A stretch of DNA of 64,000 nt from Sideroxydans sp. (GCA_029850585.1 JARCRQ010000030.1:1-64000); one strand, 5' to 3'; counted from the stretch's first letter, positions 9,051 through 19,090 are shown. The notes: generated by a model from the letters alone, not told the origin. Program-made: numbers and translations.

Positions 9051-9120
9051 CGTTGTTGCTCACAAAAAATTCCTCCTTACATAGTTATCTATGCGTCGTC
9101 GTAATTTTTTGTTCGCGCCT
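9051..9120 (-). repeat. ~70-nt structured dispersed repeat, copy 1
   Basis: Reverse complement aligns with 47124-47194: AGGCGCGAACAAAAAATTACGACGACGCATA...TATG..AGGAG.AATTTTTTG.GAGCAACAACG. Confidence 0.8.
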
Positions 9121-9230
9121 AGGTTTACTTAGAACTTGAACTTTTTTATGTTCTGCAAAAGGCGCGGATTCTATCATCGGGGAAGTGCCTTGCTGATTAC
9201 CTTGTCGCCAAAAAAATTGAGTGAGCCATC

Positions 9231-10460
9231 GTGAAACCCATACTGAAATCGACCAAACTTTCCAACGTCTGTTATGACATACGCGGCCCCGTGATGGAGC
9301 GCGCCAAACAGATGGAAGAAGAAGGTCAGCGCATCATCAAGCTGAACATCGGCAACTTAGCACCGTTTGGCTTTGAAGCTCCTGAAGAAATTCAGCAGGA
9401 CGTGATTTTGAATATGCCCAACGCGGCGGGTTATTCTGATTCCAAAGGGATGTTTGCGCCGCGCAAGGCCATCATGCACTACTGCCAATCGAAAAAAATT
9501 ATGGGCGTGGGCTTGGATGATATTTACATCGGTAACGGCGCGTCCGAGCTGATTGTGATGGCGATGCAAGGCTTGTTGAACAACGGCGACGAGGTGTTAG
9601 TGCCAGCACCTGACTATCCGCTGTGGACGGCGGCGGTGACTTTGGCGGGCGGCACGCCACGCCATTATGTGTGCGATGAAGCGAATGAGTGGAATCCGAA
9701 TTTGGCGGATATGAAAGCCAAAATTACCGCCAACACGCGGGCGATTGTGGTGATCAATCCAAACAACCCAACGGGTGCGATTTATTCCAACGAAATTTTG
9801 TTGGAAATTATTCAGCTGGCGCGTGAACATAATCTGATTATTTTTGCCGATGAGATTTACGACAAAATGTTGTACGACGGCGCGACGCATACTGCGATGG
9901 CATCGCTGGCTGACGACGTATTTTTTGTCACTATGAATGGCTTGTCGAAAAATTATCGCGCCTGTGGTTATCGTGTCGGCTGGATGGTGTTGTCAGGGCA
10001 GAAAAAACACGCGCAGGATTACATCAACGGACTGACCATTTTGGCTTCGATGCGCTTGTGTTCCAATGTGCCGGGACAGTTCGCCATACAGACCGCGCTA
10101 GGCGGCCATCAAAGCATTAACGAGTTGGTCGCGCCCGGCGGACGCTTGTGCAAGCAGCGCGACCTCGCCTACAACTTACTCACCGCGATTCCCGGTGTGA
10201 CTTGCGTAAAACCCAAGGCGACGTTGTATTTATTTCCGCGCCTAGACCCGAAAATTTATCCGATAGCGAACGATCAGCAATTCATTTTGGAATTGCTAGA
10301 AGCGGAAAAAGTTTTAGTGGTGCAAGGCACAGGCTTCAATTGGAAAACGCCCGACCATTTCCGCGTGGTGTTTTTGCCTAACGCCGATGATTTGATTGAT
10401 GCCATCGGGCGCATTGCGCGCTTCTTGGAAAGTTATCGCAAGAAGAGCGGCACTAATTAA
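9231..10460 (+). CDS. alaA: PLP-dependent aminotransferase, AlaA-like
   Basis: MKPILKSTKLSNVCYDIRGPVMERAKQMEEEGQRIIKLNIGNLAPFGF; NNPTGAIYS; GLSKNYRACGYRVGW. Confidence 0.93.
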   Translation: MKPILKSTKLSNVCYDIRGPVMERAKQMEEEGQRIIKLNIGNLAPFGFEAPEEIQQDVILNMPNAAGYSDSKGMFAPRKAIMHYCQSKKIMGVGLDDIYIGNGASELIVMAMQGLLNNGDEVLVPAPDYPLWTAAVTLAGGTPRHYVCDEANEWNPNLADMKAKITANTRAIVVINPNNPTGAIYSNEILLEIIQLAREHNLIIFADEIYDKMLYDGATHTAMASLADDVFFVTMNGLSKNYRACGYRVGWMVLSGQKKHAQDYINGLTILASMRLCSNVPGQFAIQTALGGHQSINELVAPGGRLCKQRDLAYNLLTAIPGVTCVKPKATLYLFPRLDPKIYPIANDQQFILELLEAEKVLVVQGTGFNWKTPDHFRVVFLPNADDLIDAIGRIARFLESYRKKSGTN

Positions 10461-10464
10461 CAGA

Positions 10465-10549
10465 GGGAAACGTGAAAGGGGAAATGTGAAACGTAACAAC
10501 GTAACCACATCGCGCCGCCACGTTTCACTTTTCACATTTAACTTTAGAA
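10465..10549. repeat. Heptameric GTGAAAC-type repeat, second copy
   Basis: GGGAAAC|GTGAAAG|GGGAAAT|GTGAAAC|GTAACAA|CGTAACC then GTTTCAC|TTTTCAC|ATTTAAC. Confidence 0.7.
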
Positions 10550-10557
10550 CAGACAAA

Positions 10558-11883
10558 ATGACTATGAACATCAAACCCATCAACGTAGGACTCCTCGGTA
10601 TCGGCACAGTCGGTGGCGGCACATTTACCGTGTTGCAGCGCAACGCCGAAGAGATTGCGCGCCGTGCGGGTCGCCCGATACGCATCACTGTCGTTGCAGA
10701 TAAAAACATCGCATTAGCGAAGCAGATTACGGGCGGCGCATGTCGCGTCACCGACGATGCGTTCTCGGTGGTGAACGATCCAGAAGTGGACATCGTTATC
10801 GAGTTAATCGGCGGTTACGGTGTGGCGAAAGAGCTGGTGTTGAAAGCGATTGCGAATGGCAAACACATGGTCACTGCCAACAAAGCACTGCTCGCGACAC
10901 ACGGTAACGAGATATTCAAGGCTGCGCAGGATAAGGGCGTGATGGTCGCGTTTGAAGCGGCGGTGGCGGGCGGTATTCCTATCATCAAAGCACTGCGCGA
11001 AGGTCTGACTGCGAACCGCATCGAATGGATCGCGGGCATCATCAACGGCACGACCAATTTTATTTTGAGCGAGATGCGCGACAAAGGTTTGAGTTTCGAC
11101 ACTGTTCTGAAAGAGGCGCAGCGTCTGGGTTATGCCGAAGCCGATCCGACTTTCGACATCGAGGGCGTGGATGCCGCGCACAAAATTACGCTGCTGGCAT
11201 CGCTCGCGTTTGGCATTCCGATTCAGTTCGACAAGGCTTATATCGAAGGCATTTCTAAGCTCGATGCGATTGATATTAAATACGCCGAACAACTCGGCTA
11301 TCGCATCAAACTGTTGGGCATCACCAAGCGCACCGACGACGGTGTCGAGCTGCGCGTGCATCCGACTTTGATTCCCACTAAACGCCTCATCGCCAATGTG
11401 GAAGGCGCGATGAACGCGGTCGTGGTGCAAGGCGATGCCGTTGGTGCGACGCTGTATTACGGTAAGGGCGCGGGTGCTGAACCCACTGCCAGCGCGGTGA
11501 TTGCTGACCTCGTGGACGTGACCCGTATGCACACCGCCGACCCGCTGAATCGCGTGCCGCATCTGGCGTTCCAGCCGAACGCAATGGCGGATTTGAAGAT
11601 ACTGCCGATGAGTGAGGTGCAAACCAGCTACTACCTGCGCCTGCGTGTGCAAGACAAACCCGGCGTGCTCGCCGACATAACGCGCATCCTAGCCGACGAA
11701 CAAATCTCGATTGATGCCGTGATCCAAAAAGAACCCGGCGAAGGCGAAGACCAGACAGACCTCATCATGCTCACGCATCTGACCCGCGAGAAACGTATCA
11801 ACGCCGCGATTGCGAAAATAGAAGCATTGGGCGTGGTGGCAGGGAAAGTGACGAAGTTGAGGTTGGAAGAGTTGGGGAAATAA
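10558..11883 (+). CDS. hom: Homoserine dehydrogenase
   Basis: MTMNIKPINVGLLGIGTVGGGTFTVL; GIINGTTNFILSEM; GYAEADPTFDIEGVDAAHK; C-terminal ACT domain. Confidence 0.96.
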   Translation: MTMNIKPINVGLLGIGTVGGGTFTVLQRNAEEIARRAGRPIRITVVADKNIALAKQITGGACRVTDDAFSVVNDPEVDIVIELIGGYGVAKELVLKAIANGKHMVTANKALLATHGNEIFKAAQDKGVMVAFEAAVAGGIPIIKALREGLTANRIEWIAGIINGTTNFILSEMRDKGLSFDTVLKEAQRLGYAEADPTFDIEGVDAAHKITLLASLAFGIPIQFDKAYIEGISKLDAIDIKYAEQLGYRIKLLGITKRTDDGVELRVHPTLIPTKRLIANVEGAMNAVVVQGDAVGATLYYGKGAGAEPTASAVIADLVDVTRMHTADPLNRVPHLAFQPNAMADLKILPMSEVQTSYYLRLRVQDKPGVLADITRILADEQISIDAVIQKEPGEGEDQTDLIMLTHLTREKRINAAIAKIEALGVVAGKVTKLRLEELGK

Positions 11884-11905
11884 GCGAAAAAATTAAAGGA
11901 ACGAT

Positions 11906-12319
11906 ATGCAATTTGAAGAACAAATCGTAATCGCAGCAAGCACTGAAACCATATTTGCTTTGTACGTCGATGTAAAGAATTGGTCTGTGTGGGATCCAGA
12001 TGTCAAATCATCGTCCATCGAAGGTTCATTTATTTCAGGGGCGATTGGTTTGCTTCAGCCTTCAAGTGGACCAAGAGCAAAAATTGTTTTCACAGAGGTT
12101 GTGTCAAATTGTTCATTCACTGTTGAAAGTAAATTGCCTTTGTGTGTGATGCGTTTTGAACATGAGCTATCAAGTATTAGTGAAGGAACGAAAGTAGTGC
12201 ATCGAGTGGTTTTCGAGGGGTTTCTTTCACCACTGTTTGGTCGACTGATTGGGTCGCAAATAAAGAAAGGTTTGCCGCACACTCTTCAAGGTTTGAAGCA
12301 TTCCGCCGAGAAAAATTAA
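11906..12319 (+). CDS. SRPBCC/polyketide cyclase family protein
   Basis: MQFEEQIVIAASTETIFALYVDVKNWSVWDPDVKSS. Confidence 0.75.
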   Translation: MQFEEQIVIAASTETIFALYVDVKNWSVWDPDVKSSSIEGSFISGAIGLLQPSSGPRAKIVFTEVVSNCSFTVESKLPLCVMRFEHELSSISEGTKVVHRVVFEGFLSPLFGRLIGSQIKKGLPHTLQGLKHSAEKN

Positions 12320-12321
12320 AT

Positions 12322-12353
12322 ACCGTCATTCCCGCTTTCGCGGGAATGACGGT
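12322..12353. repeat. Palindromic dispersed repeat ACCGTCATTCCCGC-TTTC-GCGGGAATGACGGT
   Basis: Perfect 14-bp arms, 4-nt loop; familiar intergenic repeat type in proteobacteria. Confidence 0.85.
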
Positions 12354-12367
12354 CCTGAAGGAAAGTT

Positions 12368-13801
12368 ATGAAATACATCTCCACACGCGGCAATGCGCCG
12401 GCCAAGACATTTACCGAAATCCTGTTGGGCGGTCTCGCGCCCGATGGTGGCTTATATCTGCCTGAGACCTATCCGCAGGTGACTCGCGCCGAGTTGGATG
12501 CGTGGCGCAATCTGTCGTATGCCGACCTCGCGTTTGCGGTGTTGTCGAAATTTGCCACCGATATTCCGGCGGCGGATTTACGCGCCATCATCAGTAAAAC
12601 TTACACCGCCGAGGTATACAACAAAGGGCGCGCGGATTCGGATTTTGAACAAATTACGCCGCTGCGCACGTTGGAAAAAGGTGTGCATATTTTGGAACTT
12701 TCCAACGGTCCGACGCTGGCGTTCAAAGACATGGCGATGCAGTTGCTGGGCAACTTGTTTGAGTACGCACTGGCGAAGCAACATGATGAATTGAACATCC
12801 TCGGTGCAACTTCGGGCGACACGGGTTCAGCGGCGGAATATGCGATGCGCGGTAAGCGTGGCATACGCGTGTTCATGCTCTCACCCAACGGCAAGATGTC
12901 GGCTTTTCAGCGCGCGCAAATGTATTCTCTGCAAGATGAAAACATTTTTAATATCGCCATCAACGGCATGTTTGATGACGCGCAAGACATGGTAAAAGCG
13001 GTGTCTAACGACCACGCTTACAAAGCCGCGCACAAAATCGGCACGGTCAATTCCATCAACTGGGGGCGCGTGTCGGCGCAGATTGTTTATTACTTCAAAG
13101 GTTATTTTGCGGCGACCCAATCCAACGACGAGCAAGTCGCGTTTTCTGTGCCGTCGGGCAACTTCGGCAACATCTGCGCGGGTCATATCGCGCGCATGAT
13201 GGGCTTGCCGATCGGGCAGTTAATTTTGGCAACCAATGAGAACGATGTGCTGGATGAGTTTTTCAGCACGGGCTTATATAAGCCACGCGCCACTGACCAC
13301 ACTTATCAAACCAGTAGCCCGTCTATGGACATTTCCAAAGCGAGCAATTTCGAGCGTTTTGTGTTTGATTTGGTGGGACGCGATGGTGCGAAAGTGCGTG
13401 AATTTTGGAGCAAAGTGGATGCGGGTGGTTCGTTTGACATCAAAGGTTCTGATTACTGGCACGCGCTGCAAAAGTTTCATTTTTCATCGGGCAAAAGTTC
13501 GCATTTTGACCGCCTGAAAACCATACGCGGCGTGTTTGAAGAATACGGTGTGATGGTCGATCCGCACACAGCCGACGGCATCAAAGTCGGCATGGAACAA
13601 CGCCGCCCGAACTTGCCGCTGATTTGTTTAGAAACCGCGCTGCCCGCGAAATTTGAAGAGACCATGATCGAAGCACTGAGTCGCAAACCCGAACGTCCTG
13701 CTGCGCTGGAAGGCATCGAAGCTCTGCCGCAAAAATGCGTGGTAATGGATGCGGATGTGGTCAAATTAAAAACCTATCTGACCAGCCATTTACCTAGATA
13801 A
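12368..13801 (+). CDS. thrC: Threonine synthase
   Basis: MKYISTRGNAPAKTFTEILLGGLAPDGGLYLPE; NGPTLAFKDMAMQLLG; GATSGDTGSAAEYAM. Confidence 0.97.
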   Translation: MKYISTRGNAPAKTFTEILLGGLAPDGGLYLPETYPQVTRAELDAWRNLSYADLAFAVLSKFATDIPAADLRAIISKTYTAEVYNKGRADSDFEQITPLRTLEKGVHILELSNGPTLAFKDMAMQLLGNLFEYALAKQHDELNILGATSGDTGSAAEYAMRGKRGIRVFMLSPNGKMSAFQRAQMYSLQDENIFNIAINGMFDDAQDMVKAVSNDHAYKAAHKIGTVNSINWGRVSAQIVYYFKGYFAATQSNDEQVAFSVPSGNFGNICAGHIARMMGLPIGQLILATNENDVLDEFFSTGLYKPRATDHTYQTSSPSMDISKASNFERFVFDLVGRDGAKVREFWSKVDAGGSFDIKGSDYWHALQKFHFSSGKSSHFDRLKTIRGVFEEYGVMVDPHTADGIKVGMEQRRPNLPLICLETALPAKFEETMIEALSRKPERPAALEGIEALPQKCVVMDADVVKLKTYLTSHLPR

Positions 13802-13822
13802 GTATTATTGACGCACGAATGA

Positions 13823-13854
13823 AAACAGCCCGACTTAGTCGGGCTGTTTTTTTT
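13823..13854 (+). terminator. Rho-independent terminator
   Basis: AAACAGCCCGACTTAGTCGGGCTGTTTTTTTT. Confidence 0.9.
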
Positions 13855-13865
13855 GTGCTGTGCGC

Positions 13866-16529
13866 TTAGCGTTGCGGACGGACTTGTATCCATTGGTTGC
13901 CGCCAGGCGTGATGCCGCCCCCAGCCGCTGTGCCTCCCGCGCCCCCTACAATCGTACCGAACCCAGCACCTGTCGCCGCAGGAGGGGGGGCGCCACCCGT
14001 GCTGCCATTGTTGAGTTTTCCGGCACCACTACTGCTAGGTGTCGTGGCATAAAAACTGTTTAGCGTGGAAGCGTTGGCCAGTACCCGTATATTGGAAAAA
14101 CTATTGGGGTCGCTGCTAAACAGGGTGATGGTGCCTGATCCTGTAATGCCAAGTGCACCTGACGCAAGCGCACCTGTAGGCACGCCATTGGGTGAAGACT
14201 CGATGTAGAAGCCATCGCGCATAATCACTGCTCCCATCACGTATTGTCGCCCCATCACGCATAACTCTCCGCTACCCGTGGCGTAACCCGTGGTGGTTTT
14301 TCCCCAATACTGCGCCGAGTTCCAGCCTGCGCCTGGCGTGGGTGAAACGTAGTTGCAGTTTTCGTTGCGCGCTTCGAGTTCCAGAGATTGGGGTACATAA
14401 ACTAGGCCAGAGACGTTGACGTGATAGTGCATATCTACCAAACCACCTGAATACAGATAGACCGGGATGTCCTCGAAACCGTTACCGCGTATGTCGTCTA
14501 TGCTCAATGGGCTATTGGGGGTAGGGGTCATGGGAACGCCGAAAGGAGGACGGGCTTGATTGGTCACCGGGTCTGTTCCCAACGGCATTCCTCCCCACTT
14601 GCTGGCGCTGATGTTGAGCTCTTGAAATGCCTTGGCCCATCCGCCCGGATAGCCTGAAGGCATCAGCGTATGGTATTGATTGGCCAGATTGAGTTTGGCG
14701 AATTCGATGTTATCCAAGGTTTTGCCGGAGTGGAATAAATATGCATCTTTGGCTTCTTGCGGCACTTGGGCGTAGTCAATCGGCGCGATGAAACTGTATG
14801 TGCCATTGGCGTTGCCAGTTTGTGTGGTGAGCGAATCAATGTATTCCAGATTGTCCATTGCGCCGTCACCGCTGACTTGCCCTGCGGCATTGAGTGCAAG
14901 ATCGCAAGTTGCATAGTTGGTCATCACCGCGCCATTGTTGACGCAGCGATCATTAGCTGGATTGACGATGATGGGCACTTGTACCTTGATGTAGGTCCAA
15001 GCTTTCGCATCGAAATGCAGATTGTCCAAATCGATAGCCTCGCCCATACGGTAGGCAGTACGCTTGTTGGGTGAACCTGCCAATGGCGTAACCAAATAAT
15101 TATTGTCACTCACATAATCAAATAACAGTGAGCCATACACACGCAGTGAGGCATCTCCCGGGAAGGTCACGCCACTCATCATTGATCCAGCACCGATGTT
15201 GGTGCCGCCAATACCTGGCCCGCCAGTATTGGCTGATCCGCCGGTTGTGCCACACATGCCCGTAGCGGTTTGGCAAAAGCCAAATACCTGATTCGCTGCT
15301 GCGCAGGACGTGTAGGTAATCGTTGCTCCGGTAGCGTCTTTGAATACGGTGTTATACATCGCATTTTTAATCCCGCCGCCCGCAGGGCAAGGGTCGCCCG
15401 CTGCGGTGCCCATTTGTAAGGGAATCAATACCCGCACGATGCCATACATGGGTTGCGAATTTTTGATATTGGTCAGGAATTGTCGCCAGCTGATGGTGCC
15501 ATACGTCCCTTCTGGATGGCTGGCGGTCGGGGTGATACCCATGCGGCTCAAGCCACCGCTGGTCAGCAGCGTGGTGGCATTCAAGATGCCGGTACGGTAG
15601 TCGTACAGGTAATCGGCAGCGGCGCGCAAACGATCCAAATCGAACAGATGTTGACCATTGGCAAAATAGGTCGTGCGTCGCGTCGTATTGCTAAAATTTC
15701 CCGCACTTACCGAGGTACATGCGCCCGATGCTGGTACGGCTGTGCCTGTGGCAGGGTCGATAACAGCCTTGCCAGTTAAGGGGTCGAGCGCATTGCCAGT
15801 ACACATGTTGTTGGTGTCACACATCCCTGTGCAGGTGTTTTGGGTGAGCCCCACTTCATCTATCAGCGTGGGACTAAATGCCACCCGTTGCATAATTTGA
15901 ATCGCCCCCTGACTGAAGCTGTTGCACACGCCATACAGTTGCGTGCCCGTGCAGGAAGTTGAACCTAAAAATCCCGCACCATTGAAGATGCTCATGTTGG
16001 CACTAATCCCTGCTGTGCCAGGATTGGGGGTGTTGTCCACGATGATAGAGCCGTTGCCAGAAACGCTGCCCGCATTGCCGTTAACGCCTGCCACGGTAGG
16101 CGGGAGGGTCGTCACGGGCAACGCCCCAGGTAGGCCAGGGATGCTGGGCGTTGCAGTGGGTGATGGAGTCGTGATGGGAAAATTAACCGTGACCGTTTGG
16201 GTGAGACGAATGCCATCTGGACAGGTTACGCCCAGTACAAAGGTGAGCGAGGGTACAGCGGGTGCTAGCGGTGCGGCGTAGTTGTATTGCGTCTTGCTCA
16301 GTATTGTCACCGTGCCGCTACTGGGCGGTGTAATCACTGTAGCGAACAAGGCTTTGGGGCGCGCAGGGATGCGAATATCGACCGCGGCGTACAAGCTGGT
16401 GACGGTGGTACCAGCGGTCGCTTGTATGGGTGATGCGGCTGTCAGGGTGCAATTGGCGGCATGCGCCAGCTGAATCGTACCTAAGCTGCACAGCAGCATG
16501 AGCCCATAAATAGTGTTGCGTTTAAGCAT
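13866..16529 (-). CDS. Large secreted Gly/Ser/Thr-rich protein at the end of the minor-pilin operon; candidate pilus-associated factor
   Basis: 887 aa with signal peptide (LMLLCSLGTIQLAHA); co-oriented directly after the PilX-like gene; no PilY1 beta-propeller signature recognised. Confidence 0.6.
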   Translation of the reverse strand: MLKRNTIYGLMLLCSLGTIQLAHAANCTLTAASPIQATAGTTVTSLYAAVDIRIPARPKALFATVITPPSSGTVTILSKTQYNYAAPLAPAVPSLTFVLGVTCPDGIRLTQTVTVNFPITTPSPTATPSIPGLPGALPVTTLPPTVAGVNGNAGSVSGNGSIIVDNTPNPGTAGISANMSIFNGAGFLGSTSCTGTQLYGVCNSFSQGAIQIMQRVAFSPTLIDEVGLTQNTCTGMCDTNNMCTGNALDPLTGKAVIDPATGTAVPASGACTSVSAGNFSNTTRRTTYFANGQHLFDLDRLRAAADYLYDYRTGILNATTLLTSGGLSRMGITPTASHPEGTYGTISWRQFLTNIKNSQPMYGIVRVLIPLQMGTAAGDPCPAGGGIKNAMYNTVFKDATGATITYTSCAAANQVFGFCQTATGMCGTTGGSANTGGPGIGGTNIGAGSMMSGVTFPGDASLRVYGSLLFDYVSDNNYLVTPLAGSPNKRTAYRMGEAIDLDNLHFDAKAWTYIKVQVPIIVNPANDRCVNNGAVMTNYATCDLALNAAGQVSGDGAMDNLEYIDSLTTQTGNANGTYSFIAPIDYAQVPQEAKDAYLFHSGKTLDNIEFAKLNLANQYHTLMPSGYPGGWAKAFQELNISASKWGGMPLGTDPVTNQARPPFGVPMTPTPNSPLSIDDIRGNGFEDIPVYLYSGGLVDMHYHVNVSGLVYVPQSLELEARNENCNYVSPTPGAGWNSAQYWGKTTTGYATGSGELCVMGRQYVMGAVIMRDGFYIESSPNGVPTGALASGALGITGSGTITLFSSDPNSFSNIRVLANASTLNSFYATTPSSSGAGKLNNGSTGGAPPPAATGAGFGTIVGGAGGTAAGGGITPGGNQWIQVRPQR

Positions 16530-16583
16530 GATGTACTCCTTAGCGGAACGATGAAATCAATAAAACGATGAGATAAATAATGG

Positions 16584-17402
16584 TTAGAAGCGATTGCCCG
16601 ATTCGCTTAAAGGCGCGACCAAGCCACCCAAGGTTTGGTTGTAATCGTGGCTGCCGATGCGGCGTTGCAGGTAGGCGCGCGATTCGCCCGATAGCGCGGC
16701 GGCTTCGGCATACATGTCGAGCCGCTGAGTGGTGGGATTAGCGACTAGCTCTAGCCAAACTGCGACTTTGCGTGTGGCAGGTTCGCTGTTCCAGTCTGGT
16801 GACGTGCTTAATTGAAAGCCCGTTTGTCCAGCGGGAAAGACCAACAGTAGCGGGCGGTTTGTGGCACTGGCAAAGAGCGTGTTGATGCGCAAATAGCGCG
16901 GTGCGGCAGCATTGGCAACGCTGTTGCCCAACATTGCCAGATTGTTTTGCGCGCGCGCCTCACCGTCTGCCACAGCTTGCAACAGGCTGCTGGTGGTGCC
17001 GCTGGCGACTGGCGCACTCGCCGCCAGTGGCATGTTTGCCGCGACATAAAACACATAATTGGGCAGTGCACCCGTAGGTCCCGCTGTGAGGCTAGGGATG
17101 ACATCGCGTATCTGTTGCCTGTCGATGCGACCATCCGCATTGAGGTCGTTGATAGGCGTTACCAGTACGTTGTCGGGTATGCCAGAAATGAAACGTCCAG
17201 TCACGCGGTTGATGGCGGCTTCGGCCAGTTGTTGCGCTTCGCCGGTGTCGCGTAGATAACCGGACAAGCGCGCACTATCAATAGCGCGATTAAAGAAGTT
17301 TGCTGCCGCCAGCAGCAGCACCAGTACCAGCACCAGTACCATAGGCAAGATGTAACCTTGGTTGGTGTGAGGGCGCGAAGAGCAGTTAAGTGAGGGGGAC
17401 AA
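16584..17402 (-). CDS. pilX: PilX-like minor pilin/assembly protein
   Basis: GYILPMVLVLVLVLLLAAANFFNRAIDSARLSGYLRDTGEAQQLAEAAINR. Confidence 0.75.
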   Translation of the reverse strand: MSPSLNCSSRPHTNQGYILPMVLVLVLVLLLAAANFFNRAIDSARLSGYLRDTGEAQQLAEAAINRVTGRFISGIPDNVLVTPINDLNADGRIDRQQIRDVIPSLTAGPTGALPNYVFYVAANMPLAASAPVASGTTSSLLQAVADGEARAQNNLAMLGNSVANAAAPRYLRINTLFASATNRPLLLVFPAGQTGFQLSTSPDWNSEPATRKVAVWLELVANPTTQRLDMYAEAAALSGESRAYLQRRIGSHDYNQTLGGLVAPLSESGNRF

Positions 17403-17416
17403 AGGGACTCCTGCGT

Positions 17417-18139
17417 TCAGTTTCTAGGGAACACGCGCGTGGTGTAAGTCGCCGTGCGATAGTTTTGCAATCCCTGTGCATTGGTGGGATCCAAAGGATT
17501 GGTGTAGGCAGGATCGAGGTTGCCGATACGCGTGGTCAAGCTCAGCTCATAGCCGCCATAAGGGCAGCCCGTGTTCGTGACTGCATCGCATATCGTGTTC
17601 AGGGCAGGAGTGATGCCATCCGCTTGGATGGGCCATAAATCCAGATTGATTAAGCGGAAGTTGGTATTGCCCGCAATCACGACCGGCACGGCAATCGGCA
17701 AGCTGGCCAGATTGGCGGCACTACTCACTTGTATTTTGCCGCTCGCGACACTCCAGGCAATGCGGATGGCGTTGTTACTGTAGGGAGCAACATCGTTGGG
17801 CCAAATTGGATAAGCCGCAGGCACGACCAAGTCGATCTCCACACTCTTGCCTATGGTGCGCAAGATGTTGCCGTTACGCGCACCGCTAAAGTAGCTAACC
17901 GAAAGTGGCGTGACAGGGGTGCATTGTGGGCTGGTGCAAATGACCGCTTGGCGCAACAAGCTGGCAAGTTGATTGACGGTATTGCGTGTTTCTTGCTCAC
18001 TATTTTCGCGTTTTTCGCTGACACTGAAGTTGCGCATCTGCGAGACATATAACGACAGTGCCGCTAGCGACAAAATCATCGACACGGTAATTGATATCAT
18101 CAATTCGACCAGCGACAAGCCTGTTTGAGTGATTCTCAC
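17417..18139 (-). CDS. pilW: PilW-like minor pilin
   Basis: GLSLVELMISITVSMILSLAALSLYV prepilin N-terminus. Confidence 0.82.
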   Translation of the reverse strand: MRITQTGLSLVELMISITVSMILSLAALSLYVSQMRNFSVSEKRENSEQETRNTVNQLASLLRQAVICTSPQCTPVTPLSVSYFSGARNGNILRTIGKSVEIDLVVPAAYPIWPNDVAPYSNNAIRIAWSVASGKIQVSSAANLASLPIAVPVVIAGNTNFRLINLDLWPIQADGITPALNTICDAVTNTGCPYGGYELSLTTRIGNLDPAYTNPLDPTNAQGLQNYRTATYTTRVFPRN

Positions 18140-18147
18140 GTGAGCCC

Positions 18148-18582
18148 CTAGAAGTAAAAAGTGTAGATGGGATTGAGCGTCACTACCTGACCATTCGCAC
18201 CGTTGTAGCTGACGTTGAGTACCGCCGTGACAGGGGATATAGGCGTGGCAGGAATCGCGATAGTGCTTGCACCATCACCATTGATGACATTGACTAGCCG
18301 TACCAAGTAACTGTCTTTGCCGTTGTCGTTGCTGATGGTCAAGCCCGCGAGCAGCGGTGTCAGATTCGTGGTCAGACTGGCAGCATTACTGGTGGGATAA
18401 ATCATCGGCTCTATGGTTTGTGCCACGGCTTGCATGATGGTGCCACGCGCATGATTGTTGGCCGTGGCGCGCATTGCATTGGCGGTGTACAGCGCAATCC
18501 CCAACATGCCGAAACCGAATACAAAAATTGCGATGAGTACCTCAATCAGACTGAAACCTTGTTGTTGGTATGTGCGCATCAT
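18148..18582 (-). CDS. pilV: PilV-like minor pilin
   Basis: QGFSLIEVLIAIFVFGFGMLGIALY prepilin N-terminus. Confidence 0.85.
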   Translation of the reverse strand: MMRTYQQQGFSLIEVLIAIFVFGFGMLGIALYTANAMRATANNHARGTIMQAVAQTIEPMIYPTSNAASLTTNLTPLLAGLTISNDNGKDSYLVRLVNVINGDGASTIAIPATPISPVTAVLNVSYNGANGQVVTLNPIYTFYF

Positions 18583-18595
18583 TCACTATCCTTGT

Positions 18596-19090
18596 TTAAC
18601 GACTTTCGATTGCGCCCAACGGCGAGATATTGATCGTCCGCGCCGCGAGGGTGTATTGGGTGGCCGTGATGGCGAGGTTAACCGCGCCTGCGGGCTGGCT
18701 AATCAGCGTGCCAGCTGAGTCGAACATGACTACGGCGTTGCCCGTGCTAATTTGGATGCCCGTGGGTATCGCGAGCGTGCTGGTTGCGGGCGTGCCGCTC
18801 ACACCCGTGATGGTGCTGCCATCACTCAATGTCAGCGTGACAGTGGCAGGTGTGATGGTTACGGTGGAAATGAGACCGCGTGCCACCGCCAAACCCTTGG
18901 CGTTGCGCAGCAGTTGCGCCAGATTGCGCTGCGCATCATTCAAATCACTGGTGGCTCTAATCATGCCCATGCCAGGAATGGCAATACTGGCGAGTATCGC
19001 CAAGATGGCTAATACCACTAGCAACTCAATCAAGGTCACCCCGATTGAGTTGCCTCTGGCTTGACGCGCGGGATATTTTTGCGACCTCAT
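18596..19090 (-). CDS. fimT: FimT/GspH-like minor pilin
   Basis: GVTLIELLVVLAILAILASIAIPGMG. Confidence 0.83.
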   Translation of the reverse strand: MRSQKYPARQARGNSIGVTLIELLVVLAILAILASIAIPGMGMIRATSDLNDAQRNLAQLLRNAKGLAVARGLISTVTITPATVTLTLSDGSTITGVSGTPATSTLAIPTGIQISTGNAVVMFDSAGTLISQPAGAVNLAITATQYTLAARTINISPLGAIESR

